A stretch of 6,660 nucleotides of DNA, taken from NCBI GenBank assembly GCA_007123465.1, contig SKLB01000263.1:1-6660 (forward strand), written 5' to 3'. Both the position numbers and the translations under genes were made by a program. Shown here in pieces: positions 1-5,174 of the stretch (position 1 is its first letter; each line of letters starts with the position of its first letter). The notes beneath the pieces are model-generated. The model was not told the origin of the DNA. It ran no database searches and worked only from the letters and a program-made list of their open reading frames with translations. Origin of the DNA: Spirochaetales bacterium (GTDB taxonomy: Bacteria > Spirochaetota > Spirochaetia > DSM-27196 > PWMO01).

Positions 1-237
1 ACACAGCCGGCCGATACCGCAAGCGGCTCGCCGTCCAAGTCCGAGCCGGTTTCCAGGCGCCTGGAACACTATCGGCGCAAGTACGGTGAAGACTTCACGT
101 TGGTGTCCGGTGAGCAGAAGAAGCCGTCACAACCGCCGGCTGACGAGGGACGCGCCGCAACGCGCGGGAGACGAGGATTGCTGCGAGGGCTGCGCAGCCT
201 GTTCAACAAGGGCTCCCAGAGCAGCGGTGGTTCTTGA
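1..237 (+). CDS. 3' end of an unrecognised protein with a basic, disordered tail (partial)
   Basis: Frame 1 is open from the window edge to the TGA at 235-237, giving the last 78 residues of a protein that starts upstream of the window. A short stretch that looks folded (LEHYRRKYGEDFTLV, about residues 21-35 of the visible part) is flanked by low-complexity sequence rich in Ser, Pro, Gly, Arg and Lys. An Arg/Gly/Leu-rich segment (TRGRRGLLRGLRSLFNKG) precedes the stop. Such a basic tail would fit a nucleic-acid-binding protein, but no family can be named from this fragment. The gene is on the same strand as rpsD, 84 bases upstream of it, and its stop codon lies inside the putative -35 box of the rpsD promoter. 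The evidence for coding is the open frame and the codon choice; the function is unknown. Confidence 0.6.
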   Translation, partial: TQPADTASGSPSKSEPVSRRLEHYRRKYGEDFTLVSGEQKKPSQPPADEGRAATRGRRGLLRGLRSLFNKGSQSSGGS

Positions 238-260
238 CACTTTTGCAGAATTGGCATAGT
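234..260 (+). promoter_or_regulatory. Putative housekeeping promoter of rpsD
   Basis: A perfect TTGACA at 234-239 is followed after 15 bases by CATAGT (255-260), or after 17 bases by the poorer TAGTCT (257-262). The -35 box overlaps the TGA stop of the upstream gene. Initiation would fall near 267 and leave a leader of about 55 bases before rpsD. The -35 box is convincing and the -10 box is weak, so the exact start is uncertain. A second -10-like TACTAT lies at 289-294 without a good -35 box. Confidence 0.45.
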
Positions 261-285
261 CTTGGTGTTCAACTTGGTTATTGTG

Positions 286-300
286 CGGTACTATTTACCG
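286..300 (+). promoter_or_regulatory. Small hairpin in the rpsD leader
   Basis: CGGTA (286-290) can pair with TACCG (296-300) across the 5-base loop CTATT. This puts a 5-bp hairpin 7 bases upstream of the rpsD Shine-Dalgarno sequence. S4 represses translation from its own mRNA leader in Escherichia coli and Bacillus subtilis, so a structured leader is expected. This short stem alone is not enough to claim an S4 operator. Confidence 0.25.
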
Positions 301-307
301 GCAACAT

Positions 308-313
308 AAGGAG
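308..313 (+). promoter_or_regulatory. Ribosome binding site of rpsD
   Basis: AAGGAG at 308-313 stands 8 bases before the ATG at 322. This fixes the rpsD start. Confidence 0.85.
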
Positions 314-321
314 TAGTTTGA

Positions 322-936
322 ATGGCGAGGAACAGCACCGCCAGGGGTAAGATTGTTCGAAGACTCGGTGCCAACATCTATGGCAACCCTAAGTATGATC
401 GACTTCTGAAGAAGAAACCCACCGGACCCGGAGAGCCCAAGAAGGGCAGAGTACGACAGACCGAGTACGGCCGTCAGCTGCAGGAAAAGCAGAAGATCAA
501 GTTTGCCTACGGTCTTTCTGAACGGCAGTTTCGCAACCTATTCCAGAAAGCCAAGAGCATGGATGGAGTCACCGGGCACAACATGCTGATCCTGCTGGAA
601 CGCAGGCTCGATAACGTCGTCTACCGCCTGGGAATGGCCGCCAGCCGCTCCCAGTCCAGACAGCTGGTCGGCCACGGACATATTCTGCTCAACGGTCGTA
701 AGGTGACAATTCCGTCAGCAGTAGTGCGCGCCTCGGATACCATCTCGGTCAAGGACAAGAAATCAACCACAGACTTGTTGCGCCGCTTACTGGCCGACAA
801 CGCATCGCGCCCGGTGCCGCCGTGGCTTTCGCTGTCGCGCGACGATATGGTTGGAACCGTGACCGTTCTTCCCACCAGGGACGTTATACCGACAATAGGT
901 GAAGAACAGCTCGTGGTTGAATTCTACTCCAAGTAG
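322..936 (+). CDS. rpsD: 30S ribosomal protein S4
   Basis: This 204-residue protein has the normal length of bacterial S4, a primary 16S rRNA-binding protein that starts assembly of the small-subunit body. The N-terminal domain (about 1-95) begins MARNSTARGKIVRRLG and carries the QEKQKIKFAYGLSERQFRNL segment. The S4 RNA-binding domain (about 95-160) has RRLDNVVYRLGMAASRSQSRQL and GHILLNGRKV. The C-terminus (PTIGEEQLVVEFYSK) is also typical. The protein has no cysteine at all, so it is the zinc-free type of S4. The gene stands alone, with its own promoter and a good ribosome binding site, and is not followed by rpoA or rplQ as it is in the alpha operon. In E. coli and B. subtilis S4 controls its own synthesis by binding its mRNA leader; whether that holds here is not shown. 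Confidence 0.98.
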   Translation: MARNSTARGKIVRRLGANIYGNPKYDRLLKKKPTGPGEPKKGRVRQTEYGRQLQEKQKIKFAYGLSERQFRNLFQKAKSMDGVTGHNMLILLERRLDNVVYRLGMAASRSQSRQLVGHGHILLNGRKVTIPSAVVRASDTISVKDKKSTTDLLRRLLADNASRPVPPWLSLSRDDMVGTVTVLPTRDVIPTIGEEQLVVEFYSK

Positions 937-945
937 ATTTCCGCC

Positions 946-964
946 GCGCGGCGATTTGCCGCGC
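946..964. terminator. GC-rich hairpin between convergent rpsD and glpK
   Basis: GCGCGGC (946-952) pairs with GCCGCGC (958-964) around the loop GATTT, a 7-bp all-GC stem that fills the gap between the two facing stop codons. A competing perfect 12-base palindrome, CGCCGCGCGGCG, lies at 942-953. There is no T-run after the stem on either strand, so it is not a textbook intrinsic terminator. Its position suggests that it serves both genes as a pause site, a weak terminator or a barrier protecting the 3' ends. The last stem base is also part of the glpK stop codon. Confidence 0.4.
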
Positions 965-2469
965 TACTCGGGAATCTCCCAGGCCATCGCTTTCTCTACC
1001 GCGCGTTTCCAGCCGGCGTACAGCTGGTCGCGGCGTTCTTTGTTCATGTCCGGCTGGAACTCTGTGTCAATCTCAAAGTTGCTGGTGATGTCCGATTTGT
1101 CCTGCCAGAAATCAACCGCGAGTCCGGCCAGATAGGCCGAGCCGCGCGCGGTGGTCTCGATTATGCCGGGCCGAATTGCCGGGATCCCCAGTATGTCGGC
1201 CTGAAACTGCATCAGGAAGTTGTTGGCGCACGCGCCGCCGTCAACTCTGAGCTCTCTGGTTTCGATGCCTGAGTCCTTCTCCATGCATTCAATGACGTCG
1301 CGTGTCTGGTAGGCTATCGATTCCAGTGTTGCACGCACGATGTGGCTCATGCCCGCCCCGCGCGTCAGGCCCACAATTGCACCGCGAGCGTACTGATCCC
1401 AGTACGGCGCACCCAGCCCGGCGAAGGCCGGTACCATGTAGACACCGTGCGTGTCTTCAACTTTGCCGGCAAAATATTCGGTGTCTTTGGCGTCGTTAAT
1501 CACGTGCATTTCGTCGCGCAGCCACTGCACCGCAGCGCCGGTCACAAAAATTGCACCTTCCAAGGCGTACTCGACCGAGTCGCCCAGTCCCCAGGCTATG
1601 GTTGTCAACAATCCGGTCTGCGAGGCAACCCGCTCGGTGCCGGTGTTCATCAGCACGAAGCTGCCGGTGCCGTAGGTGTTTTTGGCCATGCCGGGCTCAA
1701 AGCACGCCTGGCCGAAAAGCGCGCCCTGCTGGTCGCCGATTGCCCCGGCAATTGGAATTTGAGCGCCACCGAAACTGTTGCGGTGGGTAGTGCCGTACAC
1801 CTGGCTGGACGGCATCACACGGGGCAGCATAACCCGCGGTATACCCAGTTCAGCCAGCAGCGTATCGTCCCAGTCGAGGTCTTTGATGTTGTAGATCATA
1901 GTGCGTGACGCGTTGGAGTAGTCGGTCACGTGTGCTTCTCCGCGCGTCAGGTTCCAGATCAGCCAGCTGTCGACCGTACCAAACAGGACCTCACCGCTCT
2001 CGGCTCTGGCGCGCACGCCTTCGACGTTATCCAGAATCCACTTGATCTTGGTGCCCGAGAAATAGGCATCGATCACCAGGCCGGTATTCTGCTTGACGTA
2101 ATCCGTCAGGCCGGCATCCTTGAGCCGGTCGCAGATTCCGGCGGTACGGCGGTCCTGCCAGACAATCGCGTTGCACACCGGTCTTCCGGTCTGCTTGTCC
2201 CACATAACCGCAGTCTCGCGCTGGTTGGTGATACCAATGGCGGCCACCTCCTGGGGATCAACGCCGGACTTCTCCAGTACCTGGCGCGCAACGCCACTCT
2301 GAGTAGCCCAGATATCCATCGGATCGTGCTCGACCCAGCCCGGTCTGGGATAGATCTGGGGAAACTCCTGCTGCGCGACTGCGGCTATCGATCCGGCGTG
2401 ATCGAAGAGAATAGCTCGGTTACTGGTTGTTCCGGCATCAAAAGCCAATACGTAGCCTTTCTCACTCAT
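964..2469 (-). CDS. glpK: Glycerol kinase
   Basis: Cytoplasmic FGGY-family kinase (501 residues, the usual length) that converts glycerol and ATP to sn-glycerol 3-phosphate. The first phosphate loop is DAGTTSNRAILFD (11-23). GITNQRET (79-86) holds the glycerol-contacting Arg-Glu pair, IVWQDRRT is at 102-109, and D246 in GDQQGALFG is the catalytic base. GTGSFVLMNTG, GLGAPYWD and DGGACANNFLMQ follow, and the C-terminus (YAGWKRAVEKAMAW) is close to E. coli GlpK. The start at 2469 is chosen over one 17 codons upstream because GGAGG lies 5 bases before it and because family members begin here. The gene overlaps the upstream SorC-type regulator by 8 bases, so the two are probably co-transcribed and translationally coupled. 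The segment matching the E. coli EIIA-Glc contact reads PDMNKERRDQ and is not conserved. The histidine that HPr phosphorylates in Gram-positive kinases is replaced by Ser (S232). Control by the PTS therefore looks absent. No glpF or glpD lies in the window. Confidence 0.97.
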   Translation of the reverse strand: MSEKGYVLAFDAGTTSNRAILFDHAGSIAAVAQQEFPQIYPRPGWVEHDPMDIWATQSGVARQVLEKSGVDPQEVAAIGITNQRETAVMWDKQTGRPVCNAIVWQDRRTAGICDRLKDAGLTDYVKQNTGLVIDAYFSGTKIKWILDNVEGVRARAESGEVLFGTVDSWLIWNLTRGEAHVTDYSNASRTMIYNIKDLDWDDTLLAELGIPRVMLPRVMPSSQVYGTTHRNSFGGAQIPIAGAIGDQQGALFGQACFEPGMAKNTYGTGSFVLMNTGTERVASQTGLLTTIAWGLGDSVEYALEGAIFVTGAAVQWLRDEMHVINDAKDTEYFAGKVEDTHGVYMVPAFAGLGAPYWDQYARGAIVGLTRGAGMSHIVRATLESIAYQTRDVIECMEKDSGIETRELRVDGGACANNFLMQFQADILGIPAIRPGIIETTARGSAYLAGLAVDFWQDKSDITSNFEIDTEFQPDMNKERRDQLYAGWKRAVEKAMAWEIPE

Positions 2470-3439
2470 TCTGTCCTCCGATCTGTGCCGCCAGATGGCG
2501 GGCGGTAGGCTCATCCACAATCAGCGTCTGCACGTATCCGGCCTGCAGTGCTGCGCGCAGCCCTTTGGCTTTTGCCTTGCCCGAAACAACGCACACGGCT
2601 TGCGCTACCGAACTGTAGAGCTCGAGCGGCGGTCCGCTGGCACGCGCGTTAATCGAGATATCCTTGTAGCTTCCGTCATCGCGGTAAAAGACGGTGGCCA
2701 TATCTCCAACCACCGATTCTCGCTTGAGCTCCCGCATGTCGCGGTCCTCGAGATATCCGCCGCTGTAGACGTGGCTGGGAATGCCGGCGTCAACCGCACC
2801 AATGCTGTAGAGCAGTACGTCAGCTTGCTGCTGCATCTCCACAATGCGCCTGATGCTGCGCTCGCGCCACATGGCTTCCTTGGTCTCGGCGTAATCAAAG
2901 AACGTTGGTACAGGAAAGAGGTAGACCCGCGCGTTGTAGTTGTCGGCAAAGTTCTGCAGTATTCGCGCGGCGTAGCTGTTATCAAACGTGTAGGTGTTCC
3001 CCGAACCGTTGAGCTGCACCAGCGACAGGTTGGCAATGTCTTTGGGGATCAGGTGCTCGCTGATCTGGCTGAGGGTAGTGCCCCAGGCCAACCCCACTGT
3101 CATTCCCGGCTCAAGTATCGAATTGAGGTAGTTGGCGGTGAACTTGGCAACGCGTTCGAGCCACAGCACTTCACCGAGAACTTCGGGCACCGGGACAACG
3201 TGCACCGCGCGCAGACCGAACGCCTGCTTGATGTGCTGTGACAGAGGTTCGAGCTCCTGTTCGTAGTCGTGGATAGTGATTTCCACGAGACCCTTCTGTT
3301 TGGCAAACGTCAGCAGCCGCGAAACCGTGGGGCGCGAAATCTTGAGTTCGCGCGCGATGCGCTCGGTAGTCAGACCGGTGTAGTAGTAGAGCTTGGCTAC
3401 TTCGAGCGCGTTGCGAACGGTGTGATCGAAGTCTCTCAT
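2462..3439 (-). CDS. SorC-family transcriptional regulator, probable glycerol-kinase operon regulator
   Basis: A 325-residue protein with the architecture of SorC-family regulators. An N-terminal helix-turn-helix (about 12-52; LTTERIARELKISRPTVSRLL) precedes a sugar-phosphate-binding domain (about 60-320). Family signatures are GLAWGTTL (116-123), VQLNGSG (141-147), YSIGAV (211-216), the GDM segment at 245-247 and the C-terminal SGKAKAKGLRAAL...LIVDE block. Such proteins bind DNA as oligomers, and a phosphorylated metabolite releases or activates them. The gene is first in an operon with glpK, so glycerol 3-phosphate or a derivative is the likely effector; this is inference. The ATG at 3439 is the only sensible start, because the family begins about ten residues before the LYYxxGLT motif. 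No Shine-Dalgarno sequence precedes it, and a strong -10 box ends only 7 bases upstream, which suggests a leaderless mRNA. In many bacteria glycerol genes are instead controlled by DeoR-type GlpR or by antiterminator GlpP. Confidence 0.9.
   Translation of the reverse strand: MRDFDHTVRNALEVAKLYYYTGLTTERIARELKISRPTVSRLLTFAKQKGLVEITIHDYEQELEPLSQHIKQAFGLRAVHVVPVPEVLGEVLWLERVAKFTANYLNSILEPGMTVGLAWGTTLSQISEHLIPKDIANLSLVQLNGSGNTYTFDNSYAARILQNFADNYNARVYLFPVPTFFDYAETKEAMWRERSIRRIVEMQQQADVLLYSIGAVDAGIPSHVYSGGYLEDRDMRELKRESVVGDMATVFYRDDGSYKDISINARASGPPLELYSSVAQAVCVVSGKAKAKGLRAALQAGYVQTLIVDEPTARHLAAQIGGQNE
2475..2479 (-). promoter_or_regulatory. Ribosome binding site of glpK inside the regulator gene
   Basis: On the - strand GGAGG stands 5 bases before the glpK ATG (2469) and lies within the last codons of the upstream regulator. 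The overlap itself reads ATGAGTGA: the glpK start and the regulator TGA stop share 8 bases. This arrangement favours reinitiation by ribosomes finishing the regulator. Confidence 0.85.
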
Positions 3440-3446
3440 CGGCTTT

Positions 3447-3474
3447 ATGATAGTGTAACACAGCTACGTGTCAA
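3447..3474 (-). promoter_or_regulatory. Strong housekeeping promoter of the SorC regulator-glpK operon
   Basis: On the - strand, TTGACA (3474-3469) is followed after 16 bases by TATCAT (3452-3447), which is six of six and five of six matches to the sigma-70 consensus. The -10 box ends 7 bases before the ATG at 3439. Transcription should therefore start at or within a base or two of the A of the start codon. Confidence 0.7.
3453..3461. promoter_or_regulatory. Candidate operator in the promoter spacer
   Basis: GTGTTACAC (read on the - strand) is a 9-base inverted repeat around a central T and abuts the -10 box. A further ACAC lies 10 bases upstream on the same strand (3471-3468), giving alternating ACAC/GTGT/ACAC boxes across the spacer. 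This is a sensible place for the regulator to repress its own operon, but the repeat is short and could be chance. Confidence 0.25.
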
Positions 3475-3491
3475 GGCGGGCGTGTTTATGC

Positions 3492-3519
3492 AAAAGTGAA
3501 CGACCCCATCCGCCGATAG
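3492..3519 (+). promoter_or_regulatory. Sigma-28-like (FliA/SigD) promoter motif
   Basis: GCCGATAG at 3512-3519 matches seven of eight bases of the sigma-28 -10 consensus GCCGATAA. AAAAGT at 3492-3497 resembles its -35 element (TAAAGT), with 16 bases between AAAA and GCCGATAG; the family norm is 14-16. No good sigma-70 promoter is visible for the downstream gene, though TATAGA at 3521-3526 could be a weak -10 box. The leader would be about 35-40 bases long. Confidence 0.45.
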
Positions 3520-3548
3520 TTATAGACAGAGTACAGCGTAATGTCTTC

Positions 3549-3554
3549 AGGTGG
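3549..3554 (+). promoter_or_regulatory. Ribosome binding site that decides the start of the signalling gene
   Basis: AGGTGG lies 8 bases before the ATG at 3563. The in-frame GTG at 3551 falls inside this site and has no ribosome binding site of its own. The ATG is therefore preferred. Confidence 0.55.
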
Positions 3555-3562
3555 CGGGTAAC

Positions 3563-4849
3563 ATGACCAGAATACCGGTAGTCAGCTCAGATTCCGAGCT
3601 GAACCAGAGAGTAACCCAGGTAGCGCAGCGGTTTTCGCAGTACTGGAGCCCGGTGTTCTTCGATAACAGTCGCGAAGCGCTGGAGTACTTCGAGTTTGAG
3701 CTGCCTGAAATCGCATTGATCAACATCTCCGATGAGACCATCGATACCGACACAGTGGTCAACACCATCAAAGGAGATCCGTGGCTGCATTACGGCGCAA
3801 TCATCCTGGTCTACCGGCGTCGTGACGAGCCGCGCCTCGGATCGCTGGTGCCCAACTCACAGATCATAAGCGTTATCCCTCGCGGTGAGTTTGTCTCGAG
3901 CTACTTCCGGGTCATGAAGATCATTACCGAGAACCGCCATATTCTGTTTCACCGCGATATTCAGAGCTATCTCACCGGCGAGGTTTCGGGACATTTCATT
4001 ATGGATAACGATCCCTTCAACGTACGAACCTACGCCAATCTCGTTTCAAACTTCCTCTACAATTCCAACTACGTCGACCGCGACGCCCGTGAGCGGGTAC
4101 ACATCGGAATATTCGAAATGCTGATGAACGCCGTTGAGCACGGGAACTGCGGCATCAGCTACCAGGAGAAATCGCGCTGGCTGGAGTCCGGTGGCGACGC
4201 AATCGAACTGATCCGTTCGCGCTACCGGTCTGATCCGGCCATTCGAGCCAAGCGTGTCCGTTTTGCCTACCGCATTACGCCGGAGCGATCCTTCTTCACT
4301 ATCCGTGATGACGGCAAGGGGTTTGACTGGCGTGCGTATCTTAACCGCGACCGCGCCAACGTCAATCTCGGTCTTCACGGTCACGGCATCACCATGGCCA
4401 ACCACTACATGGAGAATGTGCACTATAACGATAGCGGCAATGAGGTCTTATTTGAGATGGCCCACCAGCAGAGCGCCAGTAACATTGTTCCGGAGATCTT
4501 TCAGAATCAACACGAGACAGTGATTCCCGACGGCGATGCGGTGTTCCGCGAGGGGGAGGAATCCAACACGCTCTACTACATTGTCTCCGGCAGGCTGGCA
4601 GTGCTCTCGGGAGGCTATGAGTTAACGGTGTTGACGCCGCAGGACATGTTTCTGGGCGAGATGTCGTTTCTGCTCAATGACCGGCGCTCGGCAACGGTTG
4701 TCTCCAAGGGGCGCAGTGTTCTGATTCCAATCAGCAAGCGGGCGTTTGTCAACGCAATTAAAGAAAACCCGCACTATGGCATTTTCCTGGCGCGGCTACT
4801 GGCACAGCGCATCGTGCGTCTCAATCAACGGGTAATCGCAAACAGCTAA
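3563..4849 (+). CDS. Three-domain signalling protein: pseudo-receiver, RsbW-like ATPase, cyclic-nucleotide-binding domain
   Basis: A soluble 428-residue protein. Residues 1-115 look like a response-regulator receiver, but the phosphoacceptor Asp is replaced by Asn (N54 in IALIN), only one N-terminal acidic residue is left (D10), and the conserved Lys is replaced by Arg (R107). Residues about 150-300 form a GHKL ATPase domain with no dimerisation/histidine domain before it, as in the anti-sigma kinases RsbW and SpoIIAB. It has an N-box (E185, N189, EHGN at 191-195), a G1 box (DDGKGF, 249-254) and a G2 box (GLHGHG, 270-275). A charged insert of about 40 residues separates the N and G1 boxes. 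Residues about 310-425 form a cNMP-binding domain with the cassette GEMSFLLNDRRSATV (365-379), and no DNA-binding helix-turn-helix follows. It is probably a kinase or sequestering switch for a partner protein, tuned by a cyclic nucleotide; the partner is unknown. The 3' end overlaps the facing HMA gene by 4 bases. Confidence 0.85.
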   Translation: MTRIPVVSSDSELNQRVTQVAQRFSQYWSPVFFDNSREALEYFEFELPEIALINISDETIDTDTVVNTIKGDPWLHYGAIILVYRRRDEPRLGSLVPNSQIISVIPRGEFVSSYFRVMKIITENRHILFHRDIQSYLTGEVSGHFIMDNDPFNVRTYANLVSNFLYNSNYVDRDARERVHIGIFEMLMNAVEHGNCGISYQEKSRWLESGGDAIELIRSRYRSDPAIRAKRVRFAYRITPERSFFTIRDDGKGFDWRAYLNRDRANVNLGLHGHGITMANHYMENVHYNDSGNEVLFEMAHQQSASNIVPEIFQNQHETVIPDGDAVFREGEESNTLYYIVSGRLAVLSGGYELTVLTPQDMFLGEMSFLLNDRRSATVVSKGRSVLIPISKRAFVNAIKENPHYGIFLARLLAQRIVRLNQRVIANS

Positions 4850-5091
4850 TCGGTTGTCTTCACCCGCGCCTCGTAGCCCAGGCGGGCCACAAATTCGCAC
4901 AGCTTGTCGAGCACCTGCTGATCTCCGTTGTACTCCAGCTGAATAGTACTGCTGCCGCGATCTACAACGATATCTGTGACGCCGTCCATTTTGCGCCCCA
5001 GATGCTCGATTGCGATTGAGCACGAGGTGCAGTTGGCCCCGAACAGATCCAGTATGGCGTGCTTGGTAGTAGCGTCTTCGGCTGCTTTCAT
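4846..5091 (-). CDS. Small heavy-metal-associated (HMA) domain protein
   Basis: An 81-residue protein that is almost entirely one HMA fold (beta-alpha-beta-beta-alpha-beta), the size of copper chaperones of the CopZ type. The metal site is CTSC (C21 and C24) in GANCTSC. The usual Met two residues before the first Cys (MxCxxC) is Ala here. A third Cys (C65) lies in the second helix, and LGYEARV near the end is the typical closing strand. A role in binding or passing on a soft metal such as copper or zinc is inferred. No P-type ATPase or metal regulator is nearby, so the partner is unknown. The ATG at 5091 is chosen; an in-frame GTG at 5097 would add two residues, and neither start has a clear Shine-Dalgarno sequence. 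The TAG stop overlaps the TAA of the facing signalling gene by 4 bases. Confidence 0.8.
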   Translation of the reverse strand: MKAAEDATTKHAILDLFGANCTSCSIAIEHLGRKMDGVTDIVVDRGSSTIQLEYNGDQQVLDKLCEFVARLGYEARVKTTD

Positions 5092-5128
5092 AATCACAAG
5101 ATACTACCACAACAGCTGCGGGTAAAGT

Positions 5129-5158
5129 TTGTTTTCCGCCCTGTTTCTCGAGTATATT
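5129..5158 (+). promoter_or_regulatory. Putative promoter of the DUF3592 gene
   Basis: TATATT at 5153-5158 matches five of six bases of the -10 consensus. TTGTTT at 5129-5134, 18 bases upstream, is a weak -35 box. Transcription would start near 5165, directly at the Shine-Dalgarno sequence, giving a leader of about 10 bases. Confidence 0.4.
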
Positions 5159-5164
5159 GCAGGC

Positions 5165-5170
5165 AGGAGG
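5165..5170 (+). promoter_or_regulatory. Ribosome binding site that decides the DUF3592 start
   Basis: A perfect AGGAGG stands 4 bases before GTG at 5175. The TTG at 5157, which would also keep the frame open, lies before this site and has no ribosome binding site. The spacing is short, but the site still favours GTG 5175. Confidence 0.7.
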
Positions 5171-5174
5171 AAGT

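Noticed and set aside
1930..2508. Long + strand open frame opposite the glpK 5' half
   Set aside because: Its translation matches no family and it lies wholly antisense to well-conserved glpK codons. It is a by-product of codon bias at high GC.
2495..3241. A 248-codon + strand open frame opposite the SorC-type regulator
   Set aside because: The - strand frame has clear family motifs along its length; the + strand product has none and lacks a ribosome binding site.
3541..3561. Six-codon upstream open frame (ATG TCT TCA GGT GGC GGG TAA) ending one base before the ATG of the signalling gene
   Set aside because: There is no ribosome binding site before it and an open frame this short is common by chance. 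It could act as a leader peptide, but nothing in the sequence supports that.
4046..4423. A 125-codon - strand open frame inside the signalling gene
   Set aside because: It runs antisense to the ATPase motifs (N, G1 and G2 boxes), which are plainly coding on the + strand.
5101..5106. TAGTAT on the - strand, 9 bases before the HMA ATG, as a second leaderless promoter
   Set aside because: No recognisable -35 box lies at the proper distance, so the case is far weaker than for the SorC-type regulator.
5123..5130. Exact TAAAGTTT, the sigma-28 -35 consensus, upstream of the DUF3592 gene
   Set aside because: No GCCGATAA-like -10 element follows at 11 bases (TGTTTCTC is there), while TATATT fits a sigma-70 -10 box.
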